Below, in pieces: positions 33,514 through 40,681 of a DNA stretch of 40,681 nucleotides. The DNA comes from Spirochaeta sp. UBA5339 (GTDB lineage: Bacteria > Spirochaetota > Spirochaetia > DSM-2461), in contig DHQL01000022.1 in NCBI GenBank assembly GCA_002408085.1, forward strand, positions 1-40,681, written 5' to 3'. Numbering within the stretch: position 1 is the first letter of the stretch; each line of letters begins with the position of its first letter. The position numbers were made by a program, and so were the translations under genes. Below the pieces are notes generated by a model. That model searched no databases and was not told the origin of the DNA. It saw nothing but the letters and a program-made list of their open reading frames with translations.

Positions 33514-34884
33514 ATGACAGATATGACATTCCCAATCGGTCCCGACAAGACTGGTTTCCCCCTCCCTCCTCAGGTGGATGTTCTGACCATGCCTCATCCT
33601 CCCACACTCAAGCATCCCGGCCAGGCCGTTCTGGATGCCATCGATGCTCCCATTGCCAGCTCACAGCTTCCTGATATAGTCGCGGGCAAAGCAGTGGAAA
33701 CCGGGAAGAAGGCAAGGGATCTTAGCGCCTGCATAGTTATCTCCGACAGCACCCGCCCTGTTCCCTACAAGGGGGAGCAGGGTATACTCTGGCCTCTGGT
33801 GGATCTCCTTCAGGAGCAGGGTGTTCAGGCCTCCAATATCAGGGTTCTTGTTGCCACCGGTACCCACCGCGGCCACACGGAAGAGGAGCTGCGGTCCATG
33901 CTGGACCCCCGGGTCTTTGACGCGGGTTGTCTTGTGGAGAACCATGACTGCCATGCCGATGATAACCTCTCTCATCTGGGCAAGACAAAGCGCGGCAGCG
34001 ATATCCTGATCAACTCGGACTATGTGAACAGCGATATCAAGATCCTTACCGGTCTGGTGGAGAGCCACTTTATGGCCGGCGCCTCGGGTGGGCGCAAATC
34101 CATCTGTCCCGGTCTGATCGGCGAGGACAGCACCTTTATCTTTCACGGTGCTCCCATGCTGGCCGATGAGAACTCCTGTGCCCTTGTCCTTGACGGGAAC
34201 CCCTGTCATGAGGAGTCTTTGGAGATGGCCACCACTGCGGGAGCCGACTTTATCGTCAACGTCACCCTGGACGGCAACTTCGACCTCACCGGTGTCTTTG
34301 CCGGAGATCTGGTAAAGGCCCATGAGGCGGCGGTAACCCATCTTAAAAGCTACACAGCCATCAAGGTGGACAAAAAGTACGACATCGTTCTGACCCATGC
34401 GGGCTTTGTGGGCATCAACCACTACCAGGCCGCCAAGGCCGGTGTGGAGGCATCCCGTCTTGTAAAAGAGGGGGGCTATGTTCTGATGGTCGCCGACAAC
34501 ACAGACACCGATATGATCGGCTCCATCGCCTACCGGACCATGCTGCAGCTCTTAAAGCTCACGGGCTCCGAGGCCTTTGACAGAACCATCCTCTCCCCGG
34601 ACTGGACCTTTATCCCCGAGCAGTGGCAGGTTCAGATGTGGAACCGGATGTTCAAAATCCTTCCCCAGGATCACTTCTTCTACTACAGCCCCCAGTTCGG
34701 TCCCGAAGAGTACAGAATCTGTCCCGGTGAACCAATGGAGAAGCTGAATGGAATGTCCCGCGGTGAGGGAACCATCCCGCAGCAGCTTCTGGCGGCGATG
34801 AACGCTCTTGTTGAAAAGCTGGGAGATGATATCTCCATCTGCTGGATGCAGGACGGGCCCTACGGAGTTCCCCTCTATGAGTGA
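33514..34884 (+). CDS. LarA-type nickel-dependent lactate racemase homologue
   Basis: 456 residues of the LarA family (DUF2088 N-terminal domain). Key residues match Lactobacillus LarA in spacing: D78 and R81 (SDSTRP), H118 (ATGTHR), H185 (ESHF), K195 (GGRKSICPG), the lysine that carries the nickel-pincer cofactor, H211 (FIFHG) and the later QAAK pair. The active site therefore looks intact. LarA homologues racemise or epimerise many 2-hydroxyacids, so this one probably inverts a hydroxyacid entering the neighbouring pathway. Cofactor-making larB, larC and larE are not in the window. It has an AGAAGG ribosome site. Confidence 0.88.
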   Translation: MTDMTFPIGPDKTGFPLPPQVDVLTMPHPPTLKHPGQAVLDAIDAPIASSQLPDIVAGKAVETGKKARDLSACIVISDSTRPVPYKGEQGILWPLVDLLQEQGVQASNIRVLVATGTHRGHTEEELRSMLDPRVFDAGCLVENHDCHADDNLSHLGKTKRGSDILINSDYVNSDIKILTGLVESHFMAGASGGRKSICPGLIGEDSTFIFHGAPMLADENSCALVLDGNPCHEESLEMATTAGADFIVNVTLDGNFDLTGVFAGDLVKAHEAAVTHLKSYTAIKVDKKYDIVLTHAGFVGINHYQAAKAGVEASRLVKEGGYVLMVADNTDTDMIGSIAYRTMLQLLKLTGSEAFDRTILSPDWTFIPEQWQVQMWNRMFKILPQDHFFYYSPQFGPEEYRICPGEPMEKLNGMSRGEGTIPQQLLAAMNALVEKLGDDISICWMQDGPYGVPLYE

Positions 34885-35578
34885 GCCTGCCGGAAAGCTC
34901 CCGGGAAAGTCTCCGGGGCAGAAACCGAGAATCTCCCTGATCCATACAACTCCCCTGGTTCTGCCTGCGGTGGAGGAGGCCCTTGCCCCTCTAAAGGGGG
35001 AGTATGACTTCTTCCATACCCTGGATGAGGGAATCCTTTACAAGATGATGAAGGAGGGGAACAGCGCCGAACTGGCCTCTCCCTGGCTCGGGACCCTGGT
35101 GGACCGGGCGGTAAGAGCCGAGGCCGCCATGATCATTGTCACCTGCAGCTCCCTCTCTCCCTATGTAGCCGATGCCGATTCAAAGGCCGGGGTGCCGGTG
35201 GTTAGGATCGATGAGATGATGTACAGACGGGTTGCCTCGAAAGCGGAGAATCCTGCTGTTCTGATGACCAATCCCACCAACAGAGTCCCTGCGGCCCTGA
35301 TGGCGGAGGAGACTGAAAAGCTCCTTGGACTGAAAGAGTCCATTACCATGAATATCTGTCCCGGCGCCTTTGAGGCCCTTAAGGCGGGAGACGCTGCGGC
35401 CCACGACAGGGCTGTGGTGGAGGAGACGGTCCGCCTTCTTCAGACCCATGACCATCTGATCTACTCTCAGATCTCCATGGCCCGGGTCCGCTCTCTTCTT
35501 CCAAAAGTGCTGCAGAGCCGGGTTCATGTCTCCCTGGACTATCTGAAGGAGATCCTTGTCGACGCCCTTAATGGGTAA
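34877..35578 (+). CDS. Aspartate/glutamate racemase superfamily protein
   Basis: About 233 residues from the ATG at 34877, which overlaps the LarA-like stop by 8 bases; an earlier in-frame ATG at 34808 lies inside that gene. The two-domain Asp/Glu racemase pattern is visible, with cysteines in IVTCSSLSPY and NICPGAF at the two catalytic positions, and MTNPTNRVPAA in between. Relatives include Asp/Glu and hydantoin racemases and maleate isomerase; a cofactor-free racemase, isomerase or decarboxylase acting on a carboxylate is likely. The overlap implies a joint role with the LarA-like enzyme. Confidence 0.78.
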   Translation: MSEPAGKLPGKSPGQKPRISLIHTTPLVLPAVEEALAPLKGEYDFFHTLDEGILYKMMKEGNSAELASPWLGTLVDRAVRAEAAMIIVTCSSLSPYVADADSKAGVPVVRIDEMMYRRVASKAENPAVLMTNPTNRVPAALMAEETEKLLGLKESITMNICPGAFEALKAGDAAAHDRAVVEETVRLLQTHDHLIYSQISMARVRSLLPKVLQSRVHVSLDYLKEILVDALNG

Positions 35579-35615
35579 GGTTCTCCCGGGCGATAAGCCT
35601 CGTCCGGGGAGAACC
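35579..35615. terminator. Terminator hairpin between convergent genes
   Basis: GGTTCTCCC/GGGAGAACC 9-bp stem starting at the racemase-like stop. It has no long T run and probably serves the rightward operon. Confidence 0.5.
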
Positions 35616-35653
35616 CCGGCCGGCAGCTCCTCCCGTCGGCCCGGCATAGGGGC

Positions 35654-36634
35654 CTACTCAAAGGGGTAGCGGAATCCCCACTCGGCCCTCATTCCATCCA
35701 TAAGCTCCATCATCTCCAGCATCTCTTTATGGGTGTGGCGGGGGCTCTCCACAAGACCGGCGGCAATACAGCGGCCCGCCTCTTCAATCTCATACTCAAA
35801 ACCGTTTGCCCTGTGGGGGAAATCTACAGTCCTTTCGCCGTCCTCGTTTACCAGGCGCAGCTTCTGGGCACCCCAGAAGGGCCGTTCAGCCACAATGGTG
35901 CAGTCCGTACCGGCAATCTCAGCGCTGCAGGGACCGTTAACCTCAAGGGAACTGCAGAGAACAGCCTCAACACCGCTTTTCCAGCGCAGCAGATAGCTGT
36001 CTTGCACATCCACACCGGTCTCGCCGATCCGTCCGAAGGACTTCACCTCATCGGGTTTTCCGCCCCCCATCCAGAGGGCCATGCTCAGCACGTAAATACC
36101 CATGTCCAGGATCGAACCGCCGGCCAGGTCGATATTCAGAAGACGATCCTGAGGATCACGATGTCCGCCGAAGGAGAAATCCGCCCGGATTCTCTTCACC
36201 TCTCCCAGCTCCTTAAGTCCATCCTCTTTCATATACTGCCAGGCAGGAAGAAATTTAGACCACATGGCCTCCATAAAAAAGAGACCCTTCTGCCGTGCCA
36301 GCTCGATAAGGGGCTTCAGCTCTCCGGCATTCACGGTCACAGGTTTCTCGCAGAGCACATGCTTTCCTGCCTCCAGGCTCTCCCTGACGGAGTCGGCGTG
36401 AAAACGGTGGGGACTGGCAATATAAACAGCATCCACCTCTCCGTCTTTGAGCATCTGTGCATAGGAACCGTAGGCCCTTTCAACACCCTTCTCAGAGCAG
36501 AAGGCCTCAGACCTCTCCAGGTTCCGGGATGCCGCAGCCAGAACCCTTTGTCCCTGGACAACTTCTACGGCTTCACAAAAGTTATGGGCAATCCTGCCCG
36601 GGGCAATAATTCCCCAGTTGATCATTTTACTCAT
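35654..36634 (-). CDS. Gfo/Idh/MocA family oxidoreductase
   Basis: About 326 residues. An N-terminal NAD(P) Rossmann fold (INWGIIAPGRIAHNF), the EKPVTV motif that supplies the catalytic lysine, and a C-terminal beta-sheet domain mark a sugar or cyclitol dehydrogenase of the Gfo/Idh/MocA family. The substrate is unknown. The start is uncertain between ATG 36634, ATG 36625 (better ribosome-site spacing) and TTG 36646. It is convergent with the racemase-like gene and divergent from the second MATE gene, so it is probably a separate unit. Confidence 0.87.
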   Translation of the reverse strand: MSKMINWGIIAPGRIAHNFCEAVEVVQGQRVLAAASRNLERSEAFCSEKGVERAYGSYAQMLKDGEVDAVYIASPHRFHADSVRESLEAGKHVLCEKPVTVNAGELKPLIELARQKGLFFMEAMWSKFLPAWQYMKEDGLKELGEVKRIRADFSFGGHRDPQDRLLNIDLAGGSILDMGIYVLSMALWMGGGKPDEVKSFGRIGETGVDVQDSYLLRWKSGVEAVLCSSLEVNGPCSAEIAGTDCTIVAERPFWGAQKLRLVNEDGERTVDFPHRANGFEYEIEEAGRCIAAGLVESPRHTHKEMLEMMELMDGMRAEWGFRYPFE

Positions 36635-36738
36635 CCTACCATTCAATACTCACTTCTCAAAAACTGCAAGGAATATGACTGTTTTTATGGCACAAGTCAT
36701 CTTCCTGATAATTTTTAATTTCTATAAGATGAGGCTAT

Positions 36739-38109
36739 ATGAAAAAAAAGTATCCCACCCTCATTGAGGGACCCGTTCTCAATCAGCTGCTCTCTCTGAC
36801 CTGGCCCAGCATCGGCGGGTTTCTGAGCATGATCATATTCAACATGACCGATACCTACTTTGTTTCCCTTATGGGTACCGAAGCCCTGGCGGCCATGGGT
36901 TTCACCTTTCCCGTGGTTATGGTTATCGGTTCAGCCTCCACCGGCATCAGCATGGGAGCCGCCTCGGTTATCTCCAGGGCCATGGGGCAGGGAGACCACT
37001 ACCATATGAAGAGGACCGCCACCGACGGCGTTCTTCTCTCTGTCCTCTTTGTTACCATCGTCTCGGCTGCGGGACTCCTGACCATGGACCCTCTCTTCCG
37101 CTTTCTCGGAGCCGAAGGGGAGTCCCTGAAACTGGTCAAGGACTATATGTTTATCTGGTACATCGGCGCCGTTACGGTAACCATGCCCGCCATCAGCGAC
37201 AGCTGCCTCCGGGCGGTGGGCGATATGATGCGCCCCTTTATCGTAATGACCGTCTGCGCCCTCCTCAATGTGGTCCTCGACCCCATCCTGATCTTCGGCT
37301 ACTTCGGAGTGCCTGCCATGGGCATAAGAGGAGCCGCGCTGGCCACCCTGATCTCCCGCTTTGCCGGAATGGTCACTACTCTTAGTTTTCTGCACTTCCA
37401 TGCGGGGCTGGTGGACTTCTCCATCCCCAAGTTCAGAGAAGTCAGGGAGTCCTGGTCCCGAATCCTCCATGTGGGCATCCCTGCCACAATGACCCAGCTC
37501 CTACTCCCCTTAAGCCGCTCCTTCCTTACCAAGATGGCAGCGGCATCGGGAGGAACCGTTGCCGTTGCCGCCATGGCCGCCGGCAGCCGGATCGAAGGCT
37601 TTATCCAGATGCTGATTGTCGCCTACAGCCTGGCCCTTATTCCCATGGTGGGGCAGAACTGGGGAGCCGGCAGGATGGACAGAATCCTCAGTATCCGCAG
37701 GATCTCCCTCCGTTTCGCCCTGGTCTACGGCGCCCTTGTCTTTGTGGTCTTTCTCTTTATTGCAGAGCCGGTGGCAAGGCTCTTCAGCAGTGAGACCATG
37801 GTTGTCAAAGGAACAGCCTATTACCTGAAGCTTATGGCCCTCTCCGCCGCAGGCCTCGGGTATATGACCTTTATGAATCAGTCTCTCAACTCGGCGGGCA
37901 AACCCTATGCCTCGGCCCGCCTCAATCTGATCACCTATATAGTTATCCTTCTGCCCCTGGCCTGGGTCGGCTCCACACTCTGGGACTTCAAGGGCATCGT
38001 TATCGCCCTGGCCCTTACCCAGGTCCTTGGTGCTCTCTGGGCCCATGGAGAGGCCATGTACGTATTCAGGCACCCTCGGGTCCCCCCGGCAGTGGAGGAA
38101 AAAGCCTGA
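36739..38109 (+). CDS. MATE family efflux transporter (copy 2)
   Basis: 456 residues, about 12 membrane segments. It shares the MATE pattern with the copy at 11700-13055: MTDTYFVSLMGTEALAAMGF, SCLRAVGDMMRP, and PMVGQNWGAG in the second half. A GAGG ribosome site precedes the ATG. It is followed after 33 bases by a UbiA-family gene on the same strand, so the two are probably co-transcribed. Substrate unknown. Confidence 0.92.
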   Translation: MKKKYPTLIEGPVLNQLLSLTWPSIGGFLSMIIFNMTDTYFVSLMGTEALAAMGFTFPVVMVIGSASTGISMGAASVISRAMGQGDHYHMKRTATDGVLLSVLFVTIVSAAGLLTMDPLFRFLGAEGESLKLVKDYMFIWYIGAVTVTMPAISDSCLRAVGDMMRPFIVMTVCALLNVVLDPILIFGYFGVPAMGIRGAALATLISRFAGMVTTLSFLHFHAGLVDFSIPKFREVRESWSRILHVGIPATMTQLLLPLSRSFLTKMAAASGGTVAVAAMAAGSRIEGFIQMLIVAYSLALIPMVGQNWGAGRMDRILSIRRISLRFALVYGALVFVVFLFIAEPVARLFSSETMVVKGTAYYLKLMALSAAGLGYMTFMNQSLNSAGKPYASARLNLITYIVILLPLAWVGSTLWDFKGIVIALALTQVLGALWAHGEAMYVFRHPRVPPAVEEKA

Positions 38110-38142
38110 AAAAGGTTCTAGAATTGAGCAGGGAGGCAGAAA

Positions 38143-39075
38143 ATGAATATTAGGACGTTCCTTCAGCTGGTGGAGATCAAGACCAAAGCCGCCAGCCTCT
38201 TTCCCTTTATCTTCGCCACCCTGTTTACCCTCTACCGCTACGGCCGCCTCGACCTTCGGAACCTGGCACTGATGTTTATCTCCCTCCTCTTCTTCGATAT
38301 GACCACCACAGCCATCAACAACTACATGGACTATAAAAAGGCCGTGAATCTGGAGGACAGGGACAGTCACAACATCATCGCAACCGCCTCCATCCCCCTG
38401 TCTCTTGTGCGTCTTATCATCACCTCTATGCTGATCCTGGCCATCGCCGCGGGACTTGTTCTTGTCGGCCGTACGGGCCCGGTGGTCCTCCTTTTGGGAA
38501 TCCTGGCCTTTGCCGTGGGCATCCTCTACACCTGGGGCCCCGTCCCCATCAGCCGCATGCCCCTGGGGGAGATCCTCTCGGGCCTGATGATGGGCTGCCT
38601 GATTGTCTTTATATCTGTCTACATCCACCGTCCGGAAATTGCCGTCCTCAGCTATAGTAAAGGTCATCTCCTTCTGGACCTTCACATCCCTGATGTCCTG
38701 GCTGTCATTCTGGTCTCGGCTCCCTTCGTCCTTTATATCTCCAATCTGATGCTGGCCAACAACATCTGCGACCTGGAGCAGGACATCCGGAACGACCGCT
38801 TCCTCCTTCCCTACTACCTGGGCAGGACTGCCTCCCTGAGGCTCTACACGGCCTCGGGCTACGGCGCCTATCTCTTCCTGCTCCTCGCCGTGGTACTCCG
38901 CATTCTGCCTCTCTGGTCTCTCCTCACCCTCTTAAGCCTGCCCCTGATCCGCCGGCAGCTCCTGATCTTCAGCCATGAGCAGATCAAAAGCAGAACCTTT
39001 GTCACCGCCGTCAGAAACCTGAGCACCTTCAGTCTCTTCTACATCCTCCCTCTGATCATCTCCCTCTTTTTCTAG
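38143..39075 (+). CDS. UbiA-family prenyltransferase (MenA-like)
   Basis: 310 residues with about eight to nine membrane segments. The two aspartate-rich prenyl-diphosphate motifs are partly altered: NNYMDYKKAVNLEDRD in place of NDxxDxxxD, and NNICDLEQDIRNDR as the second. This is the pattern seen in 1,4-dihydroxy-2-naphthoate prenyltransferase (MenA) and its relatives. It would attach a polyprenyl tail to an aromatic acceptor in the membrane. No other quinone-synthesis genes are nearby; it follows a MATE exporter gene. Confidence 0.82.
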   Translation: MNIRTFLQLVEIKTKAASLFPFIFATLFTLYRYGRLDLRNLALMFISLLFFDMTTTAINNYMDYKKAVNLEDRDSHNIIATASIPLSLVRLIITSMLILAIAAGLVLVGRTGPVVLLLGILAFAVGILYTWGPVPISRMPLGEILSGLMMGCLIVFISVYIHRPEIAVLSYSKGHLLLDLHIPDVLAVILVSAPFVLYISNLMLANNICDLEQDIRNDRFLLPYYLGRTASLRLYTASGYGAYLFLLLAVVLRILPLWSLLTLLSLPLIRRQLLIFSHEQIKSRTFVTAVRNLSTFSLFYILPLIISLFF

Positions 39076-39392
39076 GGGGCGCCCCGGCTGACCGCCGGCC
39101 GGGCTTTGCGCCGGTTCCGTCTTCCGGCTGACGCCGCAAGACCGCCTTTGGCGCGGCTCCAATCCCTGGCGCATACCATAAGTTTCACCATATTCTCTAC
39201 AATGTGAGTATTGTTCAAAAAAAGGTTTATGTTTCATCAGAACGAAGGTAGTATGATAAGGGAGTGTGGATTGGAGATATGTTGAACTGCTTCCCGTGTT
39301 GCAATGATTCAGGGTTATACGGGGATATGGGAATTATATAGAACAGTATAATAAGTAAGTTATGCAGCCCTTCGGGCAATTGGAGTATAAAA
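39076..39392. other. 317-bp gap: GC-rich hairpins, then AT-rich leader
   Basis: The first 100 bases are GC-rich, with a CCCGGC/GCCGGG hairpin (39083-39103) and a GCCGC/GCGGC hairpin, likely the end of the UbiA transcript. Composition then shifts to AT-rich near 39180. It ends with GTTATGCA, a GCCC-TTC-GGGC mini-hairpin (39367-39377) and TTGGAG before the next ATG. I see no gene in it. Confidence 0.55.
39359..39366 (+). repeat. GTTATGCA, left inverted repeat flanking the AT-rich gene
   Basis: Matches, inverted, TGCATAAC at 40313-40320. It resembles the core half-site of integron attC sites, but no full attC was found on this side. Confidence 0.35.
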
Positions 39393-40310
39393 ATGGTGCA
39401 TACACCAAATACAGTTGAGCTATATGGACCTTTTTTAGTTACAAAAGAATCTTTAAAAGAACTTGATGAGATCATTACAGAAATATTCGAGAACATACAA
39501 GAAGTCCGGGATACTGAGCTGCTTACAATTGCAGAACAAAAAAAAGATTATTCATTCAATAAGGACAAGCCTATTGAAGAAATTCTAGAAGAGCTTAAGG
39601 AGAAAGAGGATCGCTACATAATTGCATCACTTTATTTGTCGGGTAACAATAAAATTGTAACATCTTCTGCTCTTGACTGTGTAAGTGATACAAGCCAAAA
39701 CAACAGAAAATGTAAATCATTAAGATATTTAATTAAAGTAGGACTAAGAGAGTTCTCCTTGACTATAAATTGCTCATTTGGAAAATCTTTTGAGTATAGT
39801 TCATCATATATTGAAGAAGAATTGAAACAAAAATTGTTTCAGAGAATTGATTTTTGGCTAAGTCAAAATAAACCTAATCCATTTGTTAATTTTTGGAATA
39901 GATTTCATACTGCTCTATATTGGTTTTTTATTATAGCGATTTGGGTTATGAATATATTCAATATAGTAAATGATTCATACAAAAATAATTTAAAAAATGA
40001 AATGAGGGAAATCATACTAGAAGAAAGCTATACACAAGAAAATATTGATCTATTGATGATAAACATGTTTAAAATATATTCAAATTTCAAACCAAAAGAT
40101 GTTAGTGAACTTGACTCTGAAATAAAACCATTGTTTTACCTTATAGTGCTTATGTCTCTTAGTATTATCTCCTATTTCGCTCCAAAAAATACTATTGAAT
40201 ATGGAAAGTCAGAGAAATGGATTGTATTCTGGAATATATGGATAAAATTAATTCTTGTCATGATTCCAAGTTTAATAATAGTTCCAATATTTCTAAATAG
40301 ATTATTGTAA
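39393..40310 (+). CDS. AT-rich orphan membrane protein, function unknown
   Basis: 305 residues; I do not recognise the family. The N-terminal 165 residues are soluble and charged, with acidic/lysine-rich helices (about 20-75) and a Ser/Cys-containing strand region (about 80-135). Three hydrophobic segments follow: about 172-192, 246-264 and 277-299. There is no signal peptide, so the N-terminus is probably cytoplasmic. Base composition and codon use (AAA, ATA, TTA) are far more AT-rich than every other gene here, indicating acquisition from elsewhere. The ATG has TTGGAG 7 bases upstream. It is bounded by 8-bp inverted repeats and followed 23 bases later by a group II intron. Confidence 0.72.
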   Translation: MVHTPNTVELYGPFLVTKESLKELDEIITEIFENIQEVRDTELLTIAEQKKDYSFNKDKPIEEILEELKEKEDRYIIASLYLSGNNKIVTSSALDCVSDTSQNNRKCKSLRYLIKVGLREFSLTINCSFGKSFEYSSSYIEEELKQKLFQRIDFWLSQNKPNPFVNFWNRFHTALYWFFIIAIWVMNIFNIVNDSYKNNLKNEMREIILEESYTQENIDLLMINMFKIYSNFKPKDVSELDSEIKPLFYLIVLMSLSIISYFAPKNTIEYGKSEKWIVFWNIWIKLILVMIPSLIIVPIFLNRLL

Positions 40311-40312
40311 AA

Positions 40313-40320
40313 TGCATAAC
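40313..40320 (+). repeat. TGCATAAC, right inverted repeat flanking the AT-rich gene
   Basis: Inverse complement of 39359-39366, three bases after the stop codon. It overlaps the intron target (IBS2 starts at 40319). Confidence 0.35.
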
Positions 40321-40333
40321 AAAGACTTGAAAT

Positions 40334-40681
40334 GTGTGCCACGAGAAGGCACCTTAATCTTATAGATGGAGGTATTTTCGTAACTGTAATATTGATGAGG
40401 GTAGGCCCCTTGAGGTCGGTTTTCAGGAGCAGGTCTCAAACCACCGCAAGCTGCATTGGTAAAGAGCCTTTGTGGTGAACGTTGCCGGAAAAAGCAGGAA
40501 TTAGAACCTGTCAGGTGAGTTTTTGGAAGGTGAACTAAAGTGAACCGTCGATGAGGTATCGAAAGTTTGTATGGTGAGATCAAAAGTGACGGGCGTTTCA
40601 AGCGTCATGACAGAGTATACGACAGAACCTGATTAGTGCGTATGCGGTCTCCGGTATATAGACGGCACGAGCCAAAGACAG
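40334..40681 (+). mobile_element. Group II intron, 5' part of domain I (truncated by window end)
   Basis: The RNA begins GUGUG, the group II 5' consensus, with a GTGCC/GGCAC first stem (40336-40352). EBS1 GTTTCAAG (40595-40602) sits in the loop of a TGACG/CGTCA hairpin and pairs over 8 positions with IBS1 CTTGAAAT (40326-40333), which ends exactly at the predicted splice site. EBS2 CTTTGT (40468-40473) pairs with IBS2 ACAAAG (40319-40324), one base upstream of IBS1. A CCGTCGATGAGGTATCGAAAG segment (40545-40565) is also like domain I of bacterial introns. Having both EBS1 and EBS2 argues for a IIA/IIB type. Any reverse-transcriptase ORF would lie beyond the window. Confidence 0.8.

Noticed and set aside
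35729..36718. 329-codon plus-strand open frame opposite the Gfo/Idh/MocA gene
   Set aside because: No recognisable domain; the minus-strand frame has the NAD motif and EKP motif.
37510..38685. 391-codon open frame on the minus strand across the second MATE and UbiA genes
   Set aside because: Same shadow pattern (G, D, H, E-rich), and both opposite genes are clear family members.
39180..39366. Complete integron attC site left of the AT-rich gene
   Set aside because: GTTATGC is present but no matching upstream half-site with a palindromic body was found, so only the half-site repeats are reported.
1..40681. CRISPR arrays, tRNA and rRNA genes, phage modules, transposases
   Set aside because: No regularly spaced repeats, cloverleaf or rRNA-like sequence, or recombinase/transposase proteins were seen; the only retroelement is the partial group II intron.

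Overview
The window looks like chromosome from a free-living, probably anaerobic bacterium of mid G+C. The style of the genes (Cache-type adenylate cyclase, CheD beside a large MCP, sensor kinases with stacked periplasmic binding domains, many sugar and carboxylate genes, abundant Shine-Dalgarno sites) suggests a marine or sediment spirochaete. That assignment is an impression from gene content; there is no rRNA or other taxonomic marker. No tRNA, rRNA or CRISPR array was seen.

Left third (1-19.1 kb), sensing and signalling: an orphan solute-binding protein is coupled to a Cache-HAMP adenylate cyclase. A thioesterase-fold protein follows. A secreted lipoprotein flavoenzyme (FMN-binding plus FAD/fumarate-reductase fold) is divergent from a MerR-type regulator, with a possible MerR-type promoter (19-bp spacer) between them. 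Then come CheD and an MCP (convergent, stops overlapping), a DUF4177-like protein, a YtcJ-like amidohydrolase, a MATE exporter, and a 1601-residue sensor kinase with three tandem SBP_bac_3 domains whose gene overlaps that of a REC-histidine kinase.

Middle (19.1-23.6 kb), beta-mannan use: a LacI regulator, a cellobiose/mannobiose 2-epimerase and a GH130 mannosylglucose phosphorylase form a tightly coupled operon. Its promoter carries a perfect GAAACCGGTTTC operator in the spacer. The lacI reading frame appears to start at a non-canonical AUC. A CDF transporter with an altered metal site lies downstream.

Centre-right (23.6-35.6 kb), a carboxylate catabolic island: a FadR-type GntR regulator and a tripartite tricarboxylate transporter (tctBAC) run leftward. 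A run of PdxA2-like dehydrogenase, TIM-barrel isomerase, VOC protein, split transketolase and iron alcohol dehydrogenase runs rightward. After a strong terminator come a LarA-type nickel racemase homologue and an Asp/Glu-racemase-like protein. The two divergent promoters each carry a copy of AATGGTATACAAT, a plausible GntR site. The set resembles tetronate-type sugar-acid pathways but lacks their kinase and adds transketolase and LarA. It is the best candidate here for an undescribed pathway.

Right end (35.6-40.7 kb): a Gfo/Idh/MocA oxidoreductase, a second MATE protein and a UbiA-family prenyltransferase. Composition then drops to a strongly AT-rich, apparently acquired membrane-protein gene bounded by 8-bp inverted repeats. 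The window ends inside the 5' part of a group II intron, supported by its GUGUG start and by IBS1/EBS1 and IBS2/EBS2 pairings readable in the sequence.
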